5,713 bases of DNA from an uncultured Candidatus Altimarinota bacterium (GCA_947311665.1 CAMZLA010000055.1:1-5713); one strand, 5' to 3'. Numbered from the stretch's first letter, positions 1 to 5,713 are shown. Translations and numbers: made by a program. Notes: generated by a model from the sequence alone, not told the origin.

Positions 1-18
1 AATAATCCTAATAATCCT
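1..18 (+). repeat. Two 9-base direct repeats encoding Asn-Asn-Pro
   Basis: AATAATCCT occurs twice in tandem at the left edge, in frame with the unrecognised CDS, giving NNPNNP. The 9-base unit keeps the reading frame. The array may extend to the left, outside the window, as a longer Asn/Pro-rich linker; only two copies can be seen. Confidence 0.6.
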
Positions 19-1476
19 ATTTTACCCAAAATAGAAAAACTTAAAAATGGTGTAGATATTCTAGAGGTTATTAAAAATATTGATTCTATTATTCAAGAAT
101 TGGAAACGGGTGCAAGTTCTATAGTTCCTAAGACTTTAGAAAGAATAAAAGATAAGAAATTTGAAGATTTAAATGAAAAAGAAAAAGAGTCAATAATAAC
201 AGCTGCAAATATTCTTTTAAAAAGTGATGAAGATCTGTCTTTTACAAAAAATTCAATTGATGATTTTGCAAAAAACTATGGGGAAAATGTAAAAATAATT
301 TCATTTTTTTTACAAATAAAACTTGCAGAAAAACAAGAAACTACAGAAAAAAATAAAGAAACAAAAGGTGAAGAAACAAAAGATGAAATATTTTTTCTCG
401 TTCATCAGGCTGGGAAAATAGAGATTGTAACAGCAGCAAAAAAAGAAGAACTTGAAAAAAATTCTGAAAAAAAAGAAGTAGAAAAACAAGAAAGTGCAAA
501 AACAAACAATTTTCCTTCTTGGGTTTCTAATGATACAGTACTTGCAAAAAAATTAAAACTTTCATCTGAAAATCAAGAAAATTATGATGAAAAAGTAAAA
601 ACAGCAATTTCTCAAAGCTCATTATTTAAAGTTATAGATTTTTTCTTGGGAGGAATTTTAAGTTCTCTTGCACAAGGGAATTCTGTGATGGGGCGATTTT
701 TACGTTCTTTCACAGGAATTCCAGAACCAGAAGAAATTCAATCTCCACTTGTGATGAAACAAGAAGGAGGAAAAACTATGAAACAAAAATATTTATTAGG
801 GAAGAAAGGTAGTGAGAATAAAAAAAAAATAAATGAAATTACACAAAAAATTTATCGTCTAAAAAACAGACCATCGTCTCAACCATTAAGCAATTCTAAA
901 ATGATTACACAATCTCTCATTACGGGGTTTCGTGTAGGTAAAGATGCAATAACATCAAATATTGAGGAATGGGAAGAAAGTACACAACATGAAATAATTG
1001 TTAAACCCCGCGGAGAAAAACAATTTACAAGAATTTACTCATTTTTAAAATCTCCTATAGATGATTTTTCAATGTTGACAGCAACAATGACGGAAAATGT
1101 TAATAAATTACCAAATGGGATAGGGGACACTATTGTAAATGGAATGAATAAATTATCTGAAATATCAAGTAAAAATGGTTTTGGAATAGAAGGTGGAGGA
1201 AATACTTTATTAAATATGATGGCTCCAAAATCAGATAAATTAGAATCAGGAATTCCTGAATTTTCTAAAGTAAAATCTGAGATAGGGTTTCCATCTCATT
1301 TAGATATTAAAACTCGTCCAAATGGAGATATTGTTATTAATTGGAATGAGAAAAATGAAGAATCTTCTATTACTAATACTGCACAAGAAACAGCAGAAAA
1401 AATAGAAGGTAACTCTTTTTCTGTTGGGAGAAACGCAAATCAAGAGAATAAATTAAATACATTAGGAAATATATGA
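1..1476 (+). CDS. Unrecognised Lys/Glu-rich protein, 5' end cut off by the window
   Basis: I do not recognise this protein. The frame is open from base 1, adding 33 residues before the TTG at 100, so that TTG is very probably internal and the true start lies outside; 491 residues are visible. The first six residues are Asn-Asn-Pro twice, from a 9-base direct repeat. Residues about 108-129 and 146-167 are Lys/Glu-rich, low-complexity and probably flexible linkers around a short ordered piece (IFFLVHQAGKIEIV). Residues about 208-224 (LFKVIDFFLGGILSSLA) are the most hydrophobic segment, but too short and mixed to call a membrane helix firmly. The C-terminal 150 residues are rich in Gly, Asn and Ser. 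I see no catalytic motif or signal peptide. An A10 run lies at 820-829. The stop is TGA (1474-1476), with an in-frame TAA at 1507-1509. The next gene converges on it. That it is a real gene is well supported by the long open frame; its function is unknown. Confidence 0.85.
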   Translation, partial: NNPNNPILPKIEKLKNGVDILEVIKNIDSIIQELETGASSIVPKTLERIKDKKFEDLNEKEKESIITAANILLKSDEDLSFTKNSIDDFAKNYGENVKIISFFLQIKLAEKQETTEKNKETKGEETKDEIFFLVHQAGKIEIVTAAKKEELEKNSEKKEVEKQESAKTNNFPSWVSNDTVLAKKLKLSSENQENYDEKVKTAISQSSLFKVIDFFLGGILSSLAQGNSVMGRFLRSFTGIPEPEEIQSPLVMKQEGGKTMKQKYLLGKKGSENKKKINEITQKIYRLKNRPSSQPLSNSKMITQSLITGFRVGKDAITSNIEEWEESTQHEIIVKPRGEKQFTRIYSFLKSPIDDFSMLTATMTENVNKLPNGIGDTIVNGMNKLSEISSKNGFGIEGGGNTLLNMMAPKSDKLESGIPEFSKVKSEIGFPSHLDIKTRPNGDIVINWNEKNEESSITNTAQETAEKIEGNSFSVGRNANQENKLNTLGNI

Positions 1477-1589
1477 GATACATCTTTTAAAAATAATTCT
1501 TTACAGTAAAATTTGTAAAATAAAACATAATGTTCAAGAAATACAAAACTTTTTTTGTAGAGATTTTTTAATATTTATTATTTCTAATC
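1477..1589. other. Convergent spacer between the left gene and the VanW gene
   Basis: This short spacer is very A/T-rich. It has only a weak 6-bp stem (TTTACA at 1500-1505 with TGTAAA at 1514-1519) and T runs near 1553-1573. I see no strong intrinsic terminator, in contrast to the spacer at 3410-3649. It also holds the in-frame TAA at 1507-1509 that would end the left gene if its TGA were read through. Confidence 0.4.
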
Positions 1590-2966
1590 TTATTTATTAT
1601 CGTCTTTAGTTTCCTCTTTTTTTTTCTCTGGTTTTGCTCCTCCTTTAATAATCCATGTTCCTCTTGCCTGATATCTCGATAAAAATTTATCATCATATAA
1701 AATTTCATCGTTTTCTTTTACAATTCTTAAAAACTGAGAATTGAACCCTGTAACTCGATGCGAAACTGTTTGAGAAGAACCAGCAGGACGAGAAGCATCA
1801 TAGGTTATTTTTGTTGCAGGTGGAGACCTATAATTTGTTTTTAATGGACCAAATATTTTTACATCTCTTTTTGGTTTTGTTCCATAATAATGAAAAAATA
1901 ATTCATTATTATTATGCCCTCCTCTTCGTGTTTGAATTAAAATATCTCCATCTGATGTATTTTTAAAACGAAAATCTTTTACTCCTGAATAAATAGTTGC
2001 ATCACTTCCATGTGGTGCATAATAATTTACTGCATATGAATGATTGTGTCGTTCAACAATTTCCATTCCTGCCAACATTGCTCCTCTATATGAAGTGCTT
2101 GAAACCTGACAAAGTCCTCCTCCATATTCTGGTAAAACTTTATTTCCTAATATAACGAGTTCTTTTACATATCCAGTGCTTCCATCAATTTCTCCAAGTT
2201 GAGTAGTAAAAGAAAAAATTTCTCCTTTTTTTATAATATGTCCATTAAATTTACTAGCTCCATTGGTTACATTAATAATTCTTTTATATGATGAACCAGA
2301 AAAATTTGATCGTCCAACAGAAACAAGTTCTATAATTCCTTGTTTTTTCAATTCTTCATCATTTACTGTAACAATAGGTTCTTTTTTTTCAACGGCTAAA
2401 GAAACATAGGCAACATTATTTTTTATTGCAGCTTCTATCAATTTTGCCGATTTTGAAATATTGAGAGTTACTCCTATTTGTCCATATCCTTCAAAAATAA
2501 TTTCTCCATTCTCATCTTTTGAAATAGTAACATCGACTTTTTCTTGATTGACGATGGGAGCAATATTTTTTTCTAAATAGTCTTCAATAGCAGAAATATT
2601 AACTGATTTTATTTTTATATTATTTTCTTTCATCTTTTCGCTGTTTTCACTGTTTTCACTGTTTTCATTTTTTTCATCTTCTTCAATTCTTTCTTTTTCT
2701 TCATCAGAAAGACAAAATTCAGAATTTGTTTCTGATGAATTGCTAGAAATATCTTTTTTATATTTTGTACTGATGAATTGTTTTACATCTTTTACAACAA
2801 AATGCTGATATTCATATTTTAATCGAATGCTTTCTTCATTCCATTCTTGTTCTTGTTTATTTTTTTCATCAGTTGAAGCAAAAGAAAGAGGAGTTGTGAA
2901 AAGAAAAACACAAGAAAAAATATAAGAAATGCAGAAAAACCAAAAGAAAGAAAATGATTTATTCAT
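1590..2966 (-). CDS. Secreted VanW-family protein with probable peptidoglycan-binding domain
   Basis: This 458-residue protein starts with a Sec-type signal peptide: Lys3, a hydrophobic Phe-rich core over about residues 5-24, and a likely cut after Ala30 (LSFA/ST). It should therefore act outside the membrane. Residues 31-118 form a charged, low-complexity stretch containing three ENS repeats (101-109). Residues about 120-205 resemble the PG_binding_4 domain often found before VanW. The VanW domain covers about 225-355, with the hallmark GEIFSF (248-253), YGGGLCQVSST (281-291), RHNHSY (306-311), APHGSDATIY (317-326) and DFRFKN. The tail is Lys-rich. VanW proteins are named after a vancomycin-resistance accessory gene, but their biochemical activity is not established; a cell-wall role is inferred from location and the putative wall-binding domain. 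The domain call is firm, while resistance should not be assumed since no van ligase or dehydrogenase genes are nearby. The stop is TAA. The ATG at 2966 is chosen because the signal peptide starts there; no Shine-Dalgarno sequence is visible. It is divergent from ybaB and convergent with the left gene. Confidence 0.93.
   Translation of the reverse strand: MNKSFSFFWFFCISYIFSCVFLFTTPLSFASTDEKNKQEQEWNEESIRLKYEYQHFVVKDVKQFISTKYKKDISSNSSETNSEFCLSDEEKERIEEDEKNENSENSENSEKMKENNIKIKSVNISAIEDYLEKNIAPIVNQEKVDVTISKDENGEIIFEGYGQIGVTLNISKSAKLIEAAIKNNVAYVSLAVEKKEPIVTVNDEELKKQGIIELVSVGRSNFSGSSYKRIINVTNGASKFNGHIIKKGEIFSFTTQLGEIDGSTGYVKELVILGNKVLPEYGGGLCQVSSTSYRGAMLAGMEIVERHNHSYAVNYYAPHGSDATIYSGVKDFRFKNTSDGDILIQTRRGGHNNNELFFHYYGTKPKRDVKIFGPLKTNYRSPPATKITYDASRPAGSSQTVSHRVTGFNSQFLRIVKENDEILYDDKFLSRYQARGTWIIKGGAKPEKKKEETKDDNK
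2640..2666 (-). repeat. Three 9-base in-frame repeats (Glu-Asn-Ser) in the VanW gene
   Basis: Read on the minus strand the unit is GAAAACAGT, twice perfect and once ending AGC, coding ENS at residues 101-109. It sits in the acidic linker between the signal peptide and the probable wall-binding domain. The unit length is a multiple of three, so copy-number change would lengthen or shorten the linker without a frameshift. Confidence 0.85.
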
Positions 2967-3115
2967 TGAATATATTGAGAAATGTATAATAAACAGGTGT
3001 TCTATAATAACTCTAGCAAAAAAATGAATGAGAGAACAATAAAAATTTCTTTTGATAGACTGATGAAAATTGTTTATACTGCAATTGAACCTTATTTATA
3101 TTTTAAAAAAAATCT
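2967..3115. other. Divergent intergenic region between the VanW gene and ybaB
   Basis: These 149 bases must hold the promoters of both flanking genes. The ybaB promoter is clear and listed separately. For the VanW gene I see only weak candidates: the minus strand carries TTATTATA twice (2985-2992 and 3003-3010, 18 bases apart), AT-rich enough to serve as a -10 region, but neither copy has a convincing -35 box at 16-18 bases. No Shine-Dalgarno sequence precedes either ATG. Confidence 0.5.
3052..3080 (+). promoter_or_regulatory. Sigma70-type promoter of ybaB
   Basis: TTGATA at 3052-3057 and TATACT at 3075-3080 are separated by exactly 17 bases; each box matches the sigma70 consensus at five of six positions. 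Transcription would start near 3087, leaving a leader of about 30 bases before the ybaB ATG at 3116. The leader is A/T-rich with no Shine-Dalgarno sequence. I found no clear operator or riboswitch next to it. Confidence 0.75.
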
Positions 3116-3409
3116 ATGTTTAAACAAATGAAAGATATGTACAAAATGCAAAAAGAAGCAAAAGCTATTAAAAAAGAGCTTTCTTCTATTCATATCGAAG
3201 CAGAAGTCGATGGAGTTATTGTTGTAGTAGCGGCAGATCAAGAATTGATTTCTATAGATATTCCTGATGAAATGACAGGAGCTGAAAATAAACATAAACT
3301 TTCTAAAGCAATTATTGCCGCTCATGCAAAAGCAGCAAAAAAATCTCAAGAAGTTTCTGCAGAAAAAATGAAAGGATTGATGGGAGGAATGGGATTTCCA
3401 GGAATGTAA
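3116..3409 (+). CDS. ybaB: YbaB/EbfC family nucleoid-associated protein
   Basis: This 97-residue protein has the size and layout of the YbaB/EbfC family: small dimeric DNA-binding proteins that coat the nucleoid and in some species bind promoter regions. The N-terminal helix (residues about 2-23, MFKQMKDMYKMQKEAKAIKK) is charged and Met-rich like the family's helical arm. It is followed by a beta region (about 26-50, with EAEVDGVIVVVAADQELISIDI matching the usual V-x-V-x-x-x-G-x-x-x-x-x-x-I-D-I pattern), then a Lys/Ala-rich helix (about 59-86) and a flexible Gly/Met tail (GLMGGMGFPGM). ATG at 3116 is the natural start because the family begins with MF and the promoter lies just upstream. The stop is TAA. 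In many bacteria ybaB lies between dnaX and recR; here neither neighbour is seen and the gene stands alone behind its own promoter. Its downstream spacer carries the tandem array and hairpin. Family assignment is strong; its exact DNA target is unknown. Confidence 0.93.
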   Translation: MFKQMKDMYKMQKEAKAIKKELSSIHIEAEVDGVIVVVAADQELISIDIPDEMTGAENKHKLSKAIIAAHAKAAKKSQEVSAEKMKGLMGGMGFPGM

Positions 3410-3438
3410 TTCCTCACAAAATTTGATATATTGAAAAA

Positions 3439-3533
3439 TAAAAATCAAAAAATCAAAAAATCAAAGAGTAAAAGAGTAAAAGAGTAAAAGAGTAAAAGAG
3501 TAAAAGAGTAAAAGAGTAAAAGAGTAAAAGAGA
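3439..3533 (+). repeat. 8-bp tandem array downstream of ybaB, with an internal unit switch
   Basis: A strict 8-base period runs through this stretch: a T recurs at 3445, 3453, 3461, 3469 and every 8 bases to 3525. The first part has unit AAAAAATC (perfect at 3447-3454 and 3455-3462, one imperfect copy before). The unit then becomes AAAAGAGT: one imperfect copy at 3462-3469, seven perfect copies at 3470-3525, and a degenerate copy (AAAAGAGA) at 3526-3533 that runs into the hairpin. The period is not a multiple of three and stops occur in all frames nearby, so it is non-coding. The + strand is almost purely purine apart from one base per unit. Confidence 0.95.
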
Positions 3534-3563
3534 GAGAAGAAAAATATTTTCTTCTCTCTCTTT
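3527..3563. terminator. Bidirectional terminator-like hairpin, perfect 17-bp stem
   Basis: Bases 3527-3543 pair perfectly with 3547-3563 around a 3-base loop (ATA). The stem is purine on the left arm and pyrimidine on the right, so it forms on either transcript. It lies between the convergent ybaB and pepN genes, where a shared terminator is expected. Each exit side is U-rich (TTTGATATG-type on +, TTTTACTCTTTT on -), but neither has a classic long uninterrupted U tract, so termination itself is inferred. Confidence 0.8.
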
Positions 3564-3585
3564 GATATGTTCTATATCACTTCTC

Positions 3586-3647
3586 TTATCATTTCTTATC
3601 ATTTCTTATCATTTCTTTTCTCACTTCTTCTCACTTCTTCTCACTTC
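3586..3647 (-). repeat. 10-bp tandem array downstream of pepN, with an internal unit switch
   Basis: Read on the + strand, TTATCATTTC is repeated three times (3586-3615), then after two T bases TTCTCACTTC is repeated three times (3618-3647). A related degenerate piece (TATCACTTCTC) precedes them at 3575-3585. On the pepN strand the units read GAAGTGAGAA and then GAAATGATAA, purine-rich and differing at a few positions. The array begins within three bases of the pepN stop codon and is non-coding. Confidence 0.93.
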
Positions 3648-3649
3648 TT

Positions 3650-5713
3650 TTATTTGATTTTTCCACTTTCCAGAGTTTTTTTCACTACTTCATATAAAAT
3701 ATCAGAAATATTTTCTGTTTCAATAATTTTTTCTAGTGATTTTTTTATGAGAGATTTTTGAGGAGTTGGCATTTTTGCATATTGTCTGAAAATTTGTGCC
3801 AATCCTCCCGAAATTTTAGAATTAAATCTATCTATTTCTAAAATTTTATTGGCAATATATTCATAATTTTCTGCTACTTTATTTTCATCATCACTATGAA
3901 AAAATGGATAATTTCTTCCAAAACACCCAAATAAACTTCTTATTTTATTCGGATTTGTTATATCGAAAGTTTCATCTTGTTCTAATTTTTTTACAAGTTC
4001 TAAACTGTTTTCTGTTGCCATGCTCATTTGCACTGCAAACCATTTGTTCATAACAAGCGGATCATTTTTCCATTTATTTTTAAAATCGAACAGAGCATTT
4101 TCTTTTTCTAAAGACTCTTTTTTACAAAGCAATGCTAATGCCTGCAATGAATCTGTCATATTATTTGAAACTTCAAATTGAGTAGAAATTAAATTTGTAT
4201 AATCTCTATCTGCTTCTGAAAGCAATGATAGACATACATTTTTCAATTTTCTTGCTCCTATATTTTTTTCATCGAGTGAATAATTTTCGTTTTGTTTTGC
4301 ATGATACATTTCTAACAATTCATCAGAAAGAATATTGGATAATGTTTTTATAAATAATTTTTTTGCCTCATAATATTTTTTATATTCATATGTTTCTTCT
4401 TTTGAAACAAGAGTATAGAGTGCTGGAAAAGATAAACATTGTGCTTTGAAATTATCAGAAATTTCTCTGTCTTGTAATATTGACCGATATGCATTTATAA
4501 CTTCTTTTGGAATTTCATCAATTTCAGAATTTTTTATTTGTCTAATAATATGTTCTGAAAGTCGCTGACCTGCTTCATATCTATTGAAATTGTCGGAATC
4601 ATGAGCGAAAAGAAAAATATTTTCTTTTTCTGAATAATTATATTCGAGTTGAACAGGAGCAGAAAAATTTCTGAGAAGTGAAGGGATTGGTTCTTTTTTT
4701 ATATTTTTAAATTCAAAAGTTTCTTTTTCTTGTGTAAGAGTAATAAGCCCATTTTCAATATCATCTCCATAATTATTCAATAATCCATATGCAAAAGGAA
4801 TAATATATGGGATGAAATTTTCTTTTTTAGGAAAATCACAGCTTTGTTCCAGAGTCATAAAATATTTTTCATTCTCTTCATCATATTGAGTTGTACATTT
4901 TACTGTTGGAGTTCCTGCTTGAAAATACCAACTTTCTTTAAATTGTTTCAAGTTAATATTAAGAGCTTTTTCAAAACTCCATAAAAATTCATCGATAGTA
5001 ACGGCTTGTCCATCAAAAGTTTCAAAATAAACATCCATTGCTTTTCGAAAATTTTCTTCACCATAGAGAGTTTTTAGCATTCGGATAACTTCACACCCTT
5101 TTTCGTAAATGGTTACGGTATAAAAATTTTCTATTTCCATAAACGATTGCGGTTGAATAGGGTGAGCCATTGGACCTGCATCTTCTGCAAATTGCCCTTC
5201 TTTCATATAACTCGCATCTTCTATTCGTTTTACTGCTCTATCTCCCATATCACTCGAAAATTCACTATCTCGAAAAACAGTAAGCCCTTCTTTCAAGGTG
5301 AGTTGAAACCAGTCTCGGCATGTAATTCTATTTCCTGTCCAGTTATGAAAATATTCATGAGCAACTACGGCTTCAATATATTTAAAATCGTTATCGGTTG
5401 CACTTTTCTGGTCGCATAATATAGCTGATGAATTGAAAATATTGAGTCCTTTATTCTCCATTGCTCCAGCATTGAACGCATCAACAGCCACAATCATGAA
5501 AATATCAAGATCGTATTCTCGACCAAATTTTTCTTCATCCCATTTCATCGATTTTTTCAATGATTTCATTGCATGATTTACTCGTGTTTCATTTCCTTTA
5601 TCTGTATAAATTTTTAATGGAACAACTTTTCCATTCATAGTAGTAAATTCATCTTCTGTACAGATTAAATCTCCTGCAACAACGGCAAAAAGATAACATG
5701 GTTTTTTAAATGG
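3650..5713 (-). CDS. pepN: Aminopeptidase N (M1 family, E. coli PepN type), 5' end cut off by the window
   Basis: This is a zinc metallo-aminopeptidase that removes N-terminal residues from peptides, normally in the cytosol during peptide recycling. The frame stays open from 5638 to the edge, adding 25 residues that contain KPCYLFAVVAGD, a hallmark of PepN, so the ATG at 5638 is internal. Counting that Met as 1: GAMEN is at 58-62 (substrate amino-terminus binding), HEYFH at 94-98 with His94, Glu95 and His98, the third zinc ligand Glu117 in LKEGLTVF, and catalytic Tyr178 in TIYEKG. The spacing between them equals that of E. coli PepN (261, 297, 320, 381), so this part aligns without gaps. After the catalytic domain come an Ig-like domain (about 270-370) and a helical C-terminal domain (about 370-662). 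With about 180 residues missing upstream the total would be near 865, like E. coli's 870. The residue before GAMEN is Ala, where E. coli has Met260. No signal peptide can be judged. Stop is TAA. Confidence 0.97.
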   Translation of the reverse strand, partial: PFKKPCYLFAVVAGDLICTEDEFTTMNGKVVPLKIYTDKGNETRVNHAMKSLKKSMKWDEEKFGREYDLDIFMIVAVDAFNAGAMENKGLNIFNSSAILCDQKSATDNDFKYIEAVVAHEYFHNWTGNRITCRDWFQLTLKEGLTVFRDSEFSSDMGDRAVKRIEDASYMKEGQFAEDAGPMAHPIQPQSFMEIENFYTVTIYEKGCEVIRMLKTLYGEENFRKAMDVYFETFDGQAVTIDEFLWSFEKALNINLKQFKESWYFQAGTPTVKCTTQYDEENEKYFMTLEQSCDFPKKENFIPYIIPFAYGLLNNYGDDIENGLITLTQEKETFEFKNIKKEPIPSLLRNFSAPVQLEYNYSEKENIFLFAHDSDNFNRYEAGQRLSEHIIRQIKNSEIDEIPKEVINAYRSILQDREISDNFKAQCLSFPALYTLVSKEETYEYKKYYEAKKLFIKTLSNILSDELLEMYHAKQNENYSLDEKNIGARKLKNVCLSLLSEADRDYTNLISTQFEVSNNMTDSLQALALLCKKESLEKENALFDFKNKWKNDPLVMNKWFAVQMSMATENSLELVKKLEQDETFDITNPNKIRSLFGCFGRNYPFFHSDDENKVAENYEYIANKILEIDRFNSKISGGLAQIFRQYAKMPTPQKSLIKKSLEKIIETENISDILYEVVKKTLESGKIK

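Noticed and set aside
1500..1519. Terminator hairpin after the left gene
   Set aside because: The stem has six base pairs, all but one or two of them A-T, and no U tract follows directly; too weak to call.
1590..2966. Vancomycin-resistance gene
   Set aside because: Only the VanW domain is present. No vanA/B-type ligase, vanH, vanX or vanS/R is in the window, and VanW-domain proteins are common in bacteria unrelated to resistance.
2975..3008. Plus-strand promoters at the two perfect TATAAT boxes (2985-2990 and 3003-3008)
   Set aside because: No -35-like box lies 16-18 bases upstream of either; the nearest TTGAGA is at 22 bases. The region is simply very A/T-rich.
3092..3448. Open frame on the minus strand, 118 codons
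   Set aside because: It is the antisense of ybaB; the protein is a Phe/Cys/His-rich jumble typical of a shadow frame, and ybaB has clear family features and a promoter.
3439..3647. CRISPR array
   Set aside because: The units are 8 or 10 bases in direct tandem with no spacers, and there are no cas genes.
3567..3761. Open frame on the plus strand, 64 codons, Phe/Ser-rich and hydrophobic
   Set aside because: It consists of the translated 10-bp repeats plus the antisense of the pepN 3' end; the hydrophobicity comes from T-rich repeats, not from a membrane protein.
5147..5419. Open frame on the plus strand, 90 codons
   Set aside because: It lies opposite the most conserved part of pepN, including the zinc-binding motif, and has no promoter or family features.

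Overview
This AT-rich window (about 25-30% GC by eye) holds four protein genes, each alone on its strand in the order + - + -. No two neighbours point the same way, so there is no operon: every gene is probably its own transcription unit. The organism looks like an AT-rich bacterium, most plausibly from the Patescibacteria/CPR radiation (Gracilibacteria, Absconditabacteria or Peregrinibacteria-like). The pointers are low GC, starts without a visible Shine-Dalgarno sequence, and a VanW-type secreted wall protein alongside an E. coli-type PepN. This placement is an inference, not a proof.

Layout. Positions 1-1476 (+) are the 3' part of a gene whose frame is already open at the left edge; it encodes an unrecognised, Lys/Glu-rich protein. 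After 113 bases of convergent spacer comes 1590-2966 (-), a secreted VanW-domain protein with a signal peptide and a likely peptidoglycan-binding N-terminal half. A 149-base divergent spacer carries a good sigma70-type promoter (TTGATA-17-TATACT) for ybaB/ebfC (3116-3409, +), a small nucleoid-associated protein. From 3650 to the right edge (-) lies aminopeptidase N (pepN), cut off at its 5' end; its frame runs past the ATG at 5638 to the end of the window.

The most unusual stretch is the 240-base convergent spacer between ybaB and pepN (3410-3649). It has an 8-bp tandem array on the ybaB side, a perfect 17-bp hairpin with a 3-base loop, and a 10-bp tandem array on the pepN side. Each array switches unit sequence partway while keeping its period. 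Both arrays are purine-rich in the transcript that meets them first, so both mRNAs would run through purine-rich repeats into the same shared hairpin.

The genes do not form a pathway. They cover cell-envelope work (VanW protein), nucleoid/DNA binding (YbaB), cytosolic peptide breakdown (PepN) and an unknown role (left gene). I see no RNA gene, insertion sequence, CRISPR array or defence system. The genetic code appears standard, since no in-frame TGA occurs in about 1,700 codons, but the left gene ends in TGA only 10 codons before a TAA, which is worth checking because some relatives read UGA as glycine.
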